A program made the position numbers and the translations under genes. A stretch of 64,000 nt of DNA from Flavisolibacter amylovorans (GTDB taxonomy: Bacteria; Bacteroidota; Bacteroidia; Chitinophagales; Chitinophagaceae): positions 426,303 to 490,302 of the forward strand of contig NZ_BAABGY010000002.1 of NCBI RefSeq assembly GCF_039541815.1, read 5' to 3'. The notes below the pieces were generated by a model. That model did not search any database and had not been told where the DNA came from. It saw only the letters and a program-made list of their open reading frames with translations. How positions within the stretch are numbered: position 1 is the stretch's first letter; each line of letters opens with the position of its first letter. Below, piece by piece: positions 31,020 to 40,500 of the stretch.

Positions 31020-33596
31020 ATGAAATCCTTGTTCCGATCCGGTACGGCCGTCGCCCTTTGCCTGGCCCTTTTTTCCTGCACCCCCGGTGGCCGCACGCCT
31101 GAGGCCGAAGAAGAAGCGGCAGAGCGGCTCGAAGCCGACGGTATGGAGCTGGCGGTGCGCCAGCAGTTCCGCGCCACCCGCGACCTCTCCCTCAACGATG
31201 TGCCCACGCAGCGCCTGCTGCAGGCCCAGCAGGTCCGCGACCTCATGATCGCCACCGGCCGCACGGCCGCCATTTCCTGGCAGGAGCGCGGTCCCACCAA
31301 CATCGGCGGCCGCTCCCGCGCCGTGCTCGTAGACCGGCGCGACGCCACCGGCAACACGGTCTTCGCCTCTTCCGTGAGCGGCGGTATCTTTAAGACCACC
31401 AACTTCAACTCGACCCCGGTGACCTGGGCCCCGGTGAACGACAAGATGACGAACCTGGCGATAACGGCGATGTGGCAAAGCCGCACCAACCCCGACGTGA
31501 TGTACGCCGGCACCGGTGAGGGCTGGTTCAACATCGACGCCGTTCGCGGCGCCGGCATCTTCAAATCCACCGACGGCGGCAACACCTGGAACCAGATCCC
31601 CTCCACCGCCACCTTCGAGTACGTGCAGGACCTCGTGAGCGATAACAACGACAACCTGTACGTGTCGCTGCGCAACAACTCCTCCGACAAGCGCGGCGTG
31701 CAGCGCTCCACCGATGGCGGCAATACCTGGACGCAGGTGCTCGGTGCACCGCTCGGCACCTTCACCACCGGCCGCGCCGCCGACCTGGAGGTAGCCTCCA
31801 ACGGGGATGTCTATGCTACCCTCGGTATCTTCCCCGATGCCGGCGTGGCGGTTTCCGTCTGGAAATCGGCGGCCACCAACGGCGCCAACACCGGTACCGC
31901 CGGCACCTGGACGGAGGTAACGCCCCCGGGCCTTGCCGCCATGTACCGCGCCGAGCTCGCCATCGCGCCCTCCAACCCGCAGCGCCTTTACCTCGCCCTC
32001 GCCAACCAGTCCGACGCACAGGTGTCCACCATCTACCGCTCCGACAACGGCGGTACCACCTGGACCGCCACGGGCGTGCCCACCGGCATGAACAACGGCG
32101 CCAACTCGCAGGGCTGGTACAACCTCATCCTCGCCGTGGATCCCACCAACCCCGACATCCTCGTGGGTGGCGGCCTGCACCTCACGCGCTCCCTCAACGG
32201 CGGCTCCAGCTGGACCACCATCAGCAGCAGCAGCGTCACCGGCACCCATGTGGACCAGCATGAGCTCATCTACGTCAGCAACAGCCGCCTTATCGTCGGC
32301 AACGACGGGGGCATCTACGTTTCCGACAACATGAACGCCACCACGCCCACGTTCGCCAACAAGAACAACGGCTTCAACGTAACGCAGTTCTATGGCGCCG
32401 ACTTCCATCCCACCATCCCCAACTTCTTCCTCGCCGGCGCGCAGGACAATAACACCCTGCGCTTCACGAACGCCGGCCTCAGCACCGCTACGCCGGTGAT
32501 CGGTGGCGATGGCGGCGTTCCCCACATCGACCAGAACGATGGTAACCTGCAGATAGGGGCCTACGTGTACAACAACTATTACCGCTCGCTCAATGGCGGC
32601 ACCTCGTTCTCCAACATCGCGAGCGCCAACACCGGACAGTTCATCAATCCTTCCGATTTCGACGACGCCGCCAACGTGCTGTATGCCGGCGAGGATGCCG
32701 GTAAGTTCTTCCGCATCACCGACGTGGGCGGCACACCGGCGACCGCCTCGCCCCGCCTCAACATCATCGGCAACCGCGAGGTAACGGCGGTGCGCGTAGA
32801 TCATTCCGCCGCCAACACGGTATGGTTCGGCACCTCCTTCGCCAGCCTTCAGCCGATGATCGTGAAAGCCACCAACGCCAACGCGGCCGCCGTGGCCAGC
32901 GTCAGCACCACGCTCACGGCGGTGCCCGCCAACGCCAACGTCTCCAGTATCGAGATCGACCCGGCCAACGCCAACCGCATCATCGTGACCCTCTCCAACT
33001 ACGGCATCATCAGCGTGCTGCAGAGCACCGACGGCGGCGCTACCTTCAACAGTATCGAAGGCAACCTGCCCGACATGCCGGTATACTGGTCCTGCGTTGT
33101 TCCGGCCAATATCGAGCTCAACGGACCCGGCAACGGCGCCGGCGGCATTCTGCTCGGCACCGAAACGGGTGTATGGTATGCCACCAACGTCAACGGCACG
33201 TCCACCAACTGGCAGCCCTACGCCAACTTCCCGAACGTACGCACCGATATGGTGAAGTACCGCGCCTCCGACCGTACGGTGCTTGTAGCCACCCACGGCC
33301 GCGGCCTCTGGACCGCCGTGCTGACGCAGGCTACCGGAACGTCTAACGTTACGGCCACCCGCGACTTCATCAAGTACGTTTCGGCTGCGAACAACCGCCT
33401 CACCATCGCTGCCGGCAACGCCACTACCCGCCGCATGACGGTGGAGGTGTTCGACACGCGTGGCGCCCTGCTGCACCGCGAAACGCGCGCCTACGGCAAC
33501 GCCACGCTGCCCCTCTCCGCCTGGAGCCACGGTGCCTACATCGTGCGCATCACCGGCGACAAGAAAGAGGTGTATGTGAAGCAGATCGTGAAATAA
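31020..33596 (+). CDS. Sortilin/BNR-repeat beta-propeller protein, T9SS cargo
   Basis: 858 residues. The N terminus has a signal peptide ending in LALFSC, which could be a lipobox, followed by a polar helical stretch. Asp-box (BNR) motifs recur: KSTDGGNTW, RSTDGGNTW, RSDNGGTTW, RSLNGGSSW, RSLNGGTSF, QSTDGGATF, so the body (~90-770) is a multi-bladed VPS10/sortilin-like or sialidase-like propeller. VATHGRGLWTA near residue 760 is the typical end of this family. The last ~85 residues (SAANNRLTIAAGNATTRRMTVEVFDTRGALLHRETRAYG...GAYIVRITGDKKEVYVKQIVK) are a T9SS sorting domain. Probably surface-exposed or secreted; enzymatic activity is not evident. The transcript is a single gene ended by a strong terminator. 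Confidence 0.88.
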   Translation: MKSLFRSGTAVALCLALFSCTPGGRTPEAEEEAAERLEADGMELAVRQQFRATRDLSLNDVPTQRLLQAQQVRDLMIATGRTAAISWQERGPTNIGGRSRAVLVDRRDATGNTVFASSVSGGIFKTTNFNSTPVTWAPVNDKMTNLAITAMWQSRTNPDVMYAGTGEGWFNIDAVRGAGIFKSTDGGNTWNQIPSTATFEYVQDLVSDNNDNLYVSLRNNSSDKRGVQRSTDGGNTWTQVLGAPLGTFTTGRAADLEVASNGDVYATLGIFPDAGVAVSVWKSAATNGANTGTAGTWTEVTPPGLAAMYRAELAIAPSNPQRLYLALANQSDAQVSTIYRSDNGGTTWTATGVPTGMNNGANSQGWYNLILAVDPTNPDILVGGGLHLTRSLNGGSSWTTISSSSVTGTHVDQHELIYVSNSRLIVGNDGGIYVSDNMNATTPTFANKNNGFNVTQFYGADFHPTIPNFFLAGAQDNNTLRFTNAGLSTATPVIGGDGGVPHIDQNDGNLQIGAYVYNNYYRSLNGGTSFSNIASANTGQFINPSDFDDAANVLYAGEDAGKFFRITDVGGTPATASPRLNIIGNREVTAVRVDHSAANTVWFGTSFASLQPMIVKATNANAAAVASVSTTLTAVPANANVSSIEIDPANANRIIVTLSNYGIISVLQSTDGGATFNSIEGNLPDMPVYWSCVVPANIELNGPGNGAGGILLGTETGVWYATNVNGTSTNWQPYANFPNVRTDMVKYRASDRTVLVATHGRGLWTAVLTQATGTSNVTATRDFIKYVSAANNRLTIAAGNATTRRMTVEVFDTRGALLHRETRAYGNATLPLSAWSHGAYIVRITGDKKEVYVKQIVK

Positions 33597-33864
33597 CTCA
33601 AAAGTCAAAATTCAAAAGTCAAAAGGGCTTTCCCAGGGTGGGAGAGCCCTTTTTCTTTGGAGTGCCTGCTGTGGAGGAAGTCAAAATGGGTCGTTTTTGA
33701 TTGGTCCTCTTTCCCATTGCTGGTACTTGGCACAGGACAACCCGCACAGACCACCGCTGGCGCTTCACCTTTTTTGTAGTTGCGTCTCGAGGCGTGCTGC
33801 GCAAGAAAGAAGCAAGCATCGCCCTTTGAATTTTTTGACTTTTGACTTTTGCCTTTTGAATTTG
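33597..33864. repeat. TTTTGACTTTTGA-family inverted repeat element
   Basis: Left arm 33597-33624 (CAAAAGTCAAAATTCAAAAG), right arm 33824-33864 (TTTTTTGACTTTTGACTTTTG and following). About 200 bases lie between. The left arm directly abuts the upstream stop. The inner block TCAAAATGGG...TTTGATTGG (33681-33704) matches the element at 12638-12660. No gene is seen in the 33597-33910 gap. Confidence 0.82.
33624..33655 (+). terminator. Terminator of BNR protein gene
   Basis: An 11-bp stem (33624-33634 with 33640-33650; AGGGCTTTCCC/GGGAGAGCCCT with one G-U pair) and a run of T. It sits directly after the left repeat arm. Confidence 0.88.
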
Positions 33865-33894
33865 GCATGGCCCGCGATTTGAACGGCCTTCCCG

Positions 33895-33902
33895 TACTTT
33901 TG
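33895..33902 (+). promoter_or_regulatory. -7 promoter element of mfd
   Basis: TACTTTTG ends 9 bases before the mfd ATG. Confidence 0.55.
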
Positions 33903-33910
33903 CCCCGTCG

Positions 33911-36900
33911 ATGAGTGTACCCGCATTGCTGCAGGCCTACCAGAAATCCCCCCGCCTTTTTTCGATCGCGGACGCCATCACTATGTCTGCCCCGCAGGTG
34001 CTGGGGCTCCGCAATCTCCGCGGGTCGGCACCTGCCTTCGTGGCGGCGGCCATCTTTACCCATCCCACCTGCAGCGCGGTCAACCACCTCATCGTGTGCA
34101 ACGACGCGGAGGAGGCGGCTTACTTTCACAATACGCTCGAAAGCCTTACGGACGCCCTCAACATCTTCTATTTCCCTTCGTCGTTCAAGAACCGCAAGAA
34201 CTACCGGCTGCTCAATTCTTCGCACGTGATGCTGCGCACCGAGGCGCTCATGAAGTTCGCGGCGGGCGCGGGGATGCGCGTAGGCGCACTGGTGACGTAT
34301 CCCGAGGCGCTGTTCGAGAAAGTGGTGGTGTCGCGCTCCATCTCCGAAAGCGTCATCCACCTCAAGACCAACGACACCATCAAGCCCGAGGAGCTCTTCG
34401 GAAAGCTCGTCGACTACGGCTTCGAGCGCACCGACTTCGTGTACGAGCCCGGGCAGTTTGCGGTGCGCGGCGGCATCATCGACATCTACTCTTTCGGCAA
34501 CGAGAAGCCCTACCGCCTCGAGCTGTTCGGCAACGACATCGACTCGATCCGCATCATCGATCCCGAGACGCAGCTCTCCGAGCGCCGCCTCCTGCAGGTC
34601 AACATCATCCCGAACGTAGAAACACAGTTCACCGACGAGGAGAAGGTGTCGCTGCTCGACTTCCTGCCGGAGAACACCGCGGTGTGGATGCAGGACGAAG
34701 AACTCACCTACGAGCGCCTGCTGACCGCGCAGGAAGACCTCGGCCTCTTCCTGGAGCTGCGCAAGGACGCGCCGCCGCCCGAGCACGAGGAAGACCCGCT
34801 GGAGTTGCGCACGGTAACGATTGCCGACTTCATCGAGCCCAACGCCTTCCGCACCGGGCTGGCCGCGCGGCACCTGCTGCACTTCGGCCACACGCAGCCC
34901 GAAAGCGTCGGCAAGGAGATCGAATTCCATACAAAGGAGCAGCCCGCCTTCAACCGCCAGTTCGACCTCCTGATCAAAGACCTCAAGCTGCGCGAAAAGG
35001 AAGGCTACGCCCTGCACCTCTTTGCTGAGAACCCGAAGCAGCTCGAGCGCCTCTATACCATCTTCAAGGACCTGAAGGAGGAGATCACCTTTCAGCCGGT
35101 GGCCTCGGCCATCCACGAGGGCTTCTACGACGAGGACCTGAAGCTGCTGTGCTACACCGACCACCAGATCTTCCAGCGCTACCACAAGTACCGGGTGAAG
35201 CAGGCCTACAACAAGAGCAAGGCCCTCACGCTGCGCACCCTGCGCGAGCTGCAGCCCGGCGACTACGTGACGCACATCGACCACGGCGTAGGCGTGTACA
35301 GCGGCCTGCAGAAGATGGAGGTGAACGGCAAGCTGCAGGAGGCGGTGCGCATCATCTATAAAGACAGCGACATCCTCTACGTCAACATCAATTCGCTGCA
35401 CAAGATCGCCAAGTTCACCGGCAAGGAGGGCACGGTGCCCAAGGTGAACAAGCTCGGCTCCGACGCCTGGCAGAAACTCAAGGAAAAGACGAAGACCAAG
35501 GTCAAGGAGATCGCCTTCGACCTCATCAAGCTATACGCCGCGCGCAAGGCCCAGACCGGCTATGCGCACAGCCCCGACAACTACCTCACCACCGAGCTCG
35601 AGGCCTCCTTTATCTACGAAGACACGCCCGACCAGAGCAAGGCCACGGCTGACGTGAAGAAGGACATGGAATCACCCTCGCCCATGGACCGCCTCGTGTG
35701 CGGCGACGTGGGCTTCGGCAAGACCGAGATCGCCGTGCGCGCCGCCTTCAAAGCGGTGGTGGACGGCCGGCAGGCCGCGGTGCTGGTGCCGACCACGATC
35801 CTCGCGTTCCAGCACTACAAGACCTTCTCGGAGCGATTGAAAGACTTCCCGGTGACCGTGGATTACATCAACCGCTTCAAGACCGCGAAAGAGAAAAAGG
35901 AGACGCTGAAGAAGCTCGCCGAAGGCAAGATCGACATCCTCGTAGGCACGCACGCCATCCTCTCGAAAGACGTGCAGTTCAAAGATCTCGGCCTGCTCGT
36001 GATCGACGAGGAGCAGAAGTTCGGCGTGGCGCACAAGGAAAAGATCAAGACGCTCCGCACCAATATCGACGCGCTCACGCTGACGGCGACGCCCATCCCG
36101 CGCACGCTGCAGTTCTCGCTCATGGGCGCCCGCGACCTGAGCATCATCAATACCCCGCCGCCGAACCGGCAGCCGATCCAGACCGAGGTGCGCGTGTTCC
36201 AGGAAGACTTCATCCGCGAGGCCATCTACTTCGAGACCGAACGCGGCGGGCAGGTGTTCTTTATCCACAACCGCATCCAGGGACTTGCCGAAATGGCCGC
36301 CCTCATCAACGGGCTTTGTCCGGACCTCTCCATCGGCTGGGCCCACGGGCAACTCGAGGGCCATGTGCTGGAAGAGCGCATCATGGACTTCATCGAGCGG
36401 AAGTACGACGTGCTCGTGTGTACCAACATCGTGGAGAGCGGCGTCGACATCCCGAACGTGAACACCATCATCATCAACAACGCGCACCAGTTCGGCCTTT
36501 CGGACCTGCACCAGCTGCGCGGGCGCGTGGGCCGCTCCAACAAGAAGGCCTTCGCCTACCTGCTGGCGCCGCCGATGAGCACCCTGCCCACCGATTCGCG
36601 CAAGCGCCTGCAAACGCTTGAGCAGCACTCCGAGCTCGGCTCCGGCTTCCAGATCGCGATGCGGGACCTCGACATCCGCGGCGCGGGCAACCTGCTCGGC
36701 GGCGAGCAGACCGGGTTCATGGCCGACATCGGCTTCGAGACCTACCAGAAGATCCTCGACGAGGCGATCCGCGAGCTGAAGCGCACCGAGTTCAAGGACC
36801 TGTTCAAGGAGGAGATCACAAAGCAGGACGACTATGTTTCTGACTGCACCATCGAGACCGACCAGGAGATCCTGATCCCGGATGCCTACGTGGAGAGCAT

Positions 36901-37300
36901 CACCGAGCGCCTCGCGCTCTATTCGCGCCTCGACAACTGCGACACCGAGGAAGAGCTGCAGGCGATGGAAGCCGAGTTCGTGGATCGCTTCGGGCCGCTG
37001 CCGCAGGAGGTCCGCGACCTCTTCATGACAGTGCGCGTACGCAAGCTGGCCGTGGCCCTCGGCTTCGAGAAGATGCTCCTGAAGGACCGCACGCTCAAAT
37101 GCTTCTTCATCAACCGCCCCGATTCGCCCTATTTCGAGAGCCCGCTGTTCAAGAGCATCCTCGACTACCTGCAGACCGGCACCAACAAGGCGCGCCTCAA
37201 GCAGGCCGGCCGCAACTTCCTGCTCGTGGCAGAGCCCATCGCCAACATGACCGAGGTACACACCTTCCTCGAGCGGATGCACAAAACGGTAAATCAATAG
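33911..37300 (+). CDS. mfd: Transcription-repair coupling factor Mfd
   Basis: 1129 residues, normal for Mfd. The N-terminal UvrB-like region is followed by the CarD-like RNA-polymerase interaction domain (~450-520; LQPGDYVTHIDHGVGVYSGL). The superfamily 2 translocase has Walker A GDVGFGKTE (~598-606), the DEEQ box (VIDEEQKFGV, ~697), TLTATPIPRTLQFSLMGARDLS, QLRGRVGRSNKKAFAYLL and the TRCF C-terminal domain (~1000-1100). It displaces stalled RNA polymerase and recruits UvrA. Single-gene unit; the start sits 9 bases after a TACTTTTG box. Confidence 0.97.
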   Translation: MSVPALLQAYQKSPRLFSIADAITMSAPQVLGLRNLRGSAPAFVAAAIFTHPTCSAVNHLIVCNDAEEAAYFHNTLESLTDALNIFYFPSSFKNRKNYRLLNSSHVMLRTEALMKFAAGAGMRVGALVTYPEALFEKVVVSRSISESVIHLKTNDTIKPEELFGKLVDYGFERTDFVYEPGQFAVRGGIIDIYSFGNEKPYRLELFGNDIDSIRIIDPETQLSERRLLQVNIIPNVETQFTDEEKVSLLDFLPENTAVWMQDEELTYERLLTAQEDLGLFLELRKDAPPPEHEEDPLELRTVTIADFIEPNAFRTGLAARHLLHFGHTQPESVGKEIEFHTKEQPAFNRQFDLLIKDLKLREKEGYALHLFAENPKQLERLYTIFKDLKEEITFQPVASAIHEGFYDEDLKLLCYTDHQIFQRYHKYRVKQAYNKSKALTLRTLRELQPGDYVTHIDHGVGVYSGLQKMEVNGKLQEAVRIIYKDSDILYVNINSLHKIAKFTGKEGTVPKVNKLGSDAWQKLKEKTKTKVKEIAFDLIKLYAARKAQTGYAHSPDNYLTTELEASFIYEDTPDQSKATADVKKDMESPSPMDRLVCGDVGFGKTEIAVRAAFKAVVDGRQAAVLVPTTILAFQHYKTFSERLKDFPVTVDYINRFKTAKEKKETLKKLAEGKIDILVGTHAILSKDVQFKDLGLLVIDEEQKFGVAHKEKIKTLRTNIDALTLTATPIPRTLQFSLMGARDLSIINTPPPNRQPIQTEVRVFQEDFIREAIYFETERGGQVFFIHNRIQGLAEMAALINGLCPDLSIGWAHGQLEGHVLEERIMDFIERKYDVLVCTNIVESGVDIPNVNTIIINNAHQFGLSDLHQLRGRVGRSNKKAFAYLLAPPMSTLPTDSRKRLQTLEQHSELGSGFQIAMRDLDIRGAGNLLGGEQTGFMADIGFETYQKILDEAIRELKRTEFKDLFKEEITKQDDYVSDCTIETDQEILIPDAYVESITERLALYSRLDNCDTEEELQAMEAEFVDRFGPLPQEVRDLFMTVRVRKLAVALGFEKMLLKDRTLKCFFINRPDSPYFESPLFKSILDYLQTGTNKARLKQAGRNFLLVAEPIANMTEVHTFLERMHKTVNQ

Positions 37301-37412
37301 GTTTTGGAAGGTTTTGAAAGGTTTTGATGGGTTTTGAGCAGTTCGTTTGCTGCCGGCTTTCAGGTTCCCTGTTCCTTGTTCCCTGTCCCTTGTTCCCTGT
37401 TCCTCTGTGCCC
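37301..37412. repeat. GGTTTTGNAAGG and GTTCCCTGTTCC word stutters
   Basis: 37301-37337 repeats GGTTTTGGAAGG/GGTTTTGAAAGG/GGTTTTGATGGG. 37366-37412 repeats GTTCCCTGTTCCTTGTTCCC. The reverse complement of the second word block occurs at 44651-44690 and that of the first type at 43536-43567. Confidence 0.75.
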
Positions 37413-37524
37413 CCTCCGCCTCAAAGCCCGGCAGTACCGTTGTCCACTGAGCTTGTCCAAGGATTTTAACCACACTGCAACAGGGCTTCGCCGATTGCCG
37501 CGCAGCGCCCCGAACGGGTTTTTG

Positions 37525-37532
37525 TACATTTA
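37525..37532 (+). promoter_or_regulatory. -7-like element abutting subtilase start
   Basis: TACATTTA ends 4 bases before the ATG at 37536, again implying a leaderless message. Confidence 0.4.
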
Positions 37533-37535
37533 CGT

Positions 37536-40500
37536 ATGTTCTTTATGGACCGCATCCGGAATACCCTTTTGCTGGTGCTGCTGTGCTTCGCAGGAAGCCT
37601 GGCCGCACAGGAACCCGCCTCCACCATCCGCCTCCGCACCGGGGCCTTATCCGTATCCACGCCTGACCGCCACCTGGTGGATTCGCTGAGCCGTACCCTG
37701 CCCCGCATCGGGGGGCGCGTTCAATGGGTGCTGCAATTCGGCAGCGTGCCCGCCGAAGGCGTGCGTAAAGCGCTCGCTGCTGCCGGCATCGAGCTGCAGC
37801 AGTACCTCGGCGAGGGCACCTATACCGCTGCCGTTGCAGGAACACCCGCGGTCTCCGCCCTGGCCGCCGCAGGGGTGCGCGGGCTCTCCGCCCTGGCCCC
37901 CGAGCAAAAGATGGACGCCCTGCTGAAGCGCGCCCAGCTTCCTGCCTGGGCAGTGGCCACGCCCGGCACCATCGACGTACTGATCCGGGTGCCAAAGTCC
38001 TTTTCGATTGCAACGATCCTGACCGCCCTGCAGGAGCGCCGCCTGCCGGTGACCGACCTGGCACTGCAGCGCTACGGCATCCTGGGCCTGCGCCTGGCGC
38101 CGTCCCGGCTCCGCGAGCTGGCAGCGCTGCCCTTCGTGGAATACCTGCAGCCTCGCCCTCCGGCGCCCCAGCCCCTCAACTACAACAACCGTAGCGGCTC
38201 CCGCGCCGGAATGCTCGGCGCCCCGCTCGCGGCCGGCGGCCGTGCCCTCGACGGCTCCGGCGTCGTGCTCGGGATCGGCGATGATGCCGACGTGCAGACG
38301 ATCGGCGACTTCAACGGCCGCCTCATCAACCACGCCACCCATTTCAACTCCAACCACGGGATCCACGTCACCGGCACGGCCGCCGGCGCCGGGCATGTGA
38401 ATGAGTTATACAAGGGCATGGCCCCCGGCGCCACCATCGTGTCTGCCATGACCTCGGGCATCCTCACCAACGCAGCCACTTACCACGCCGACTACGGCAT
38501 GGTGCTCACCAACAATTCTTACGGCAACATCATCGAGTGCGAGTATATGGGCCTTTACGACCTGTATTCCGCAGCTATGGACCAGCAGGCGATCGAGCTT
38601 CCCGAGCTCCTGCACATATTCGCCGCCGGCAACAGCGGCACGCTCGACTGCGCGCCCTATGGGCAAGGCTTTCATACGGTGCTCGGCGGCTACCAGAGTG
38701 CCAAGAACGTGGTCACCGTTGGCGCCACGAGCGACTCCGGCCTTATCGCTTCCTTCTCGAGCCGCGGTCCCGTCCGCGACGGCCGCCTCAAGCCAGAGAT
38801 CGTAGCACAGGGCCGCGCGGTGGTGTCCAACAACCTCAACAACACCTATGTTTCCAGCCAGGGCACCAGTATGGCCGCGCCTACCGTCACCGGCGGTCTT
38901 GCGCTCCTGTACCAGCGCTACAAGCAGCTGAACGGTGGATCCAATCCCAAAGGCGCACTCATGAAGGCGCTGCTCTGCAACGGGGCCACCGACCGGGGCA
39001 CCGCAGGGCCCGACTTCCAGTATGGCCATGGATGGATGAACCTGCTCCGCAGCGTGGAGATGCTCGAGGGAGGGCGGTATGCATCGGGCAGCAGCACCCA
39101 GGGCGGCACCATCTCCCATACGGTTGCGGTGCCTGCCAATACCGCCCAGCTGAAGGTGCTCCTGTACTGGCATGACCCGGCTGCCTCCCCGCTTGCCGCC
39201 AAAACGCTCGTCAACGACCTCGACCTCGAAGTGGTGGACCTTTCGAATAATACCGTGCTTCCGTTCCGGCTCGATACCGCCAACGCTGCGCTCGGCGCTC
39301 CGGCCTTTACCGCCGCCGACCACCAGAACAATATGGAGCAGGTGCTGATCGATGCGCCGCCAGCCGGCAATTATACGATCCGGGTCAAGGGCACTACGAT
39401 CGCCCAGAATGGCAGCCAGCCTTATTTCCTGGTGTGGGACCCCGTGCCCGTATCGCTGCAGCTGATGAACCCGGCGGGCGGAGAAGGCTGGGTGCCCGGC
39501 GACGTCATGGTCCTGCACTGGGATGCCTGGGGTGAAGCCACCAGCACCTATGCGCTCGACTACTCCATCGACGGCGGCAACAACTGGCTCCCGATTGCAA
39601 GCGCTTTAGAGGCCGGCCGCCGCCAGTATACCTGGACCGTGCCTTCGGTAGCCACCGGGCAGGCACGGGTGCGCGTGCGGCAGGAAGCGACGACACTCAT
39701 CTCGACAAGCGCCGACTTTACGATCCTGGGCGCGCCCACCGCCACCCTTGCCGCCACGGCGGACCAGTGCGAGGGGTATATCAACCTGAGCTGGACAACC
39801 GTGGCCAATGCCACCGATTACGAGGTGATGCTGCTGCGCAGCGGCAGGCAGGTTTCGATGGCCACCACCACGAGTACGAGCTATGTGCTCAAAGGCCTGG
39901 CTACCGATACTACCTATTGGGTGTCGGTGCGGGCAAGGATCAACGGGCAGCCCGGGCGACGCTCCGCAGCGCTGTCGCGCACTCCGAGCAGCGGCTCCTG
40001 CAGCAACGCGATGACCGACGGCGACCTGAAAATGAACGCGCTCTCCAGCCCGGTGACGCGCCGCCATGGCACCAGCGGCGCCCTGACCAGCACTACGCGT
40101 ATCTCGGCCTCCGTACGGAACCTCGATAACGTGGCCATTACCGGCTTCGAGCTGCGCTACCGCGTCAACGGGGGCGCGTGGGTGGTGGAGAACGTCGCCT
40201 CAACCGTCGGCGCCAACAGCACCCTGTCGTACAACTTCACCACCCGGCAGAACATGGCCGCAGCCGGTGATTACTACTTCACCCTCGTGGTTACCGCTCC
40301 CGGGGATACCAACCCGGCCAACGATACCCTGAACGTGCTGGTGCGTCACCTCGACAACAGCGCCGTGACGCTGCCGTTCTTCGACAACCTCGAAGGGCTG
40401 ACGGACACGGCATACGGGAACACGCTGGACGGCCTCCGCGGCAGCTCGCGCTACGACTTCAGCCGCAGCTCCTCCAACGCCCGCCTCCGCACATCCGTGA

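Noticed and set aside
30984..33608. 874-residue minus-strand frame opposite the BNR protein gene
   Set aside because: It is a shadow of the GC-rich plus-strand gene: low-complexity Gly/Val/His composition, no domain pattern, and the plus-strand product has a signal peptide, Asp-boxes and a T9SS domain.
33605..35401. 598-residue minus-strand frame opposite mfd
   Set aside because: Overlaps the conserved Mfd coding sequence and a repeat; no family pattern.
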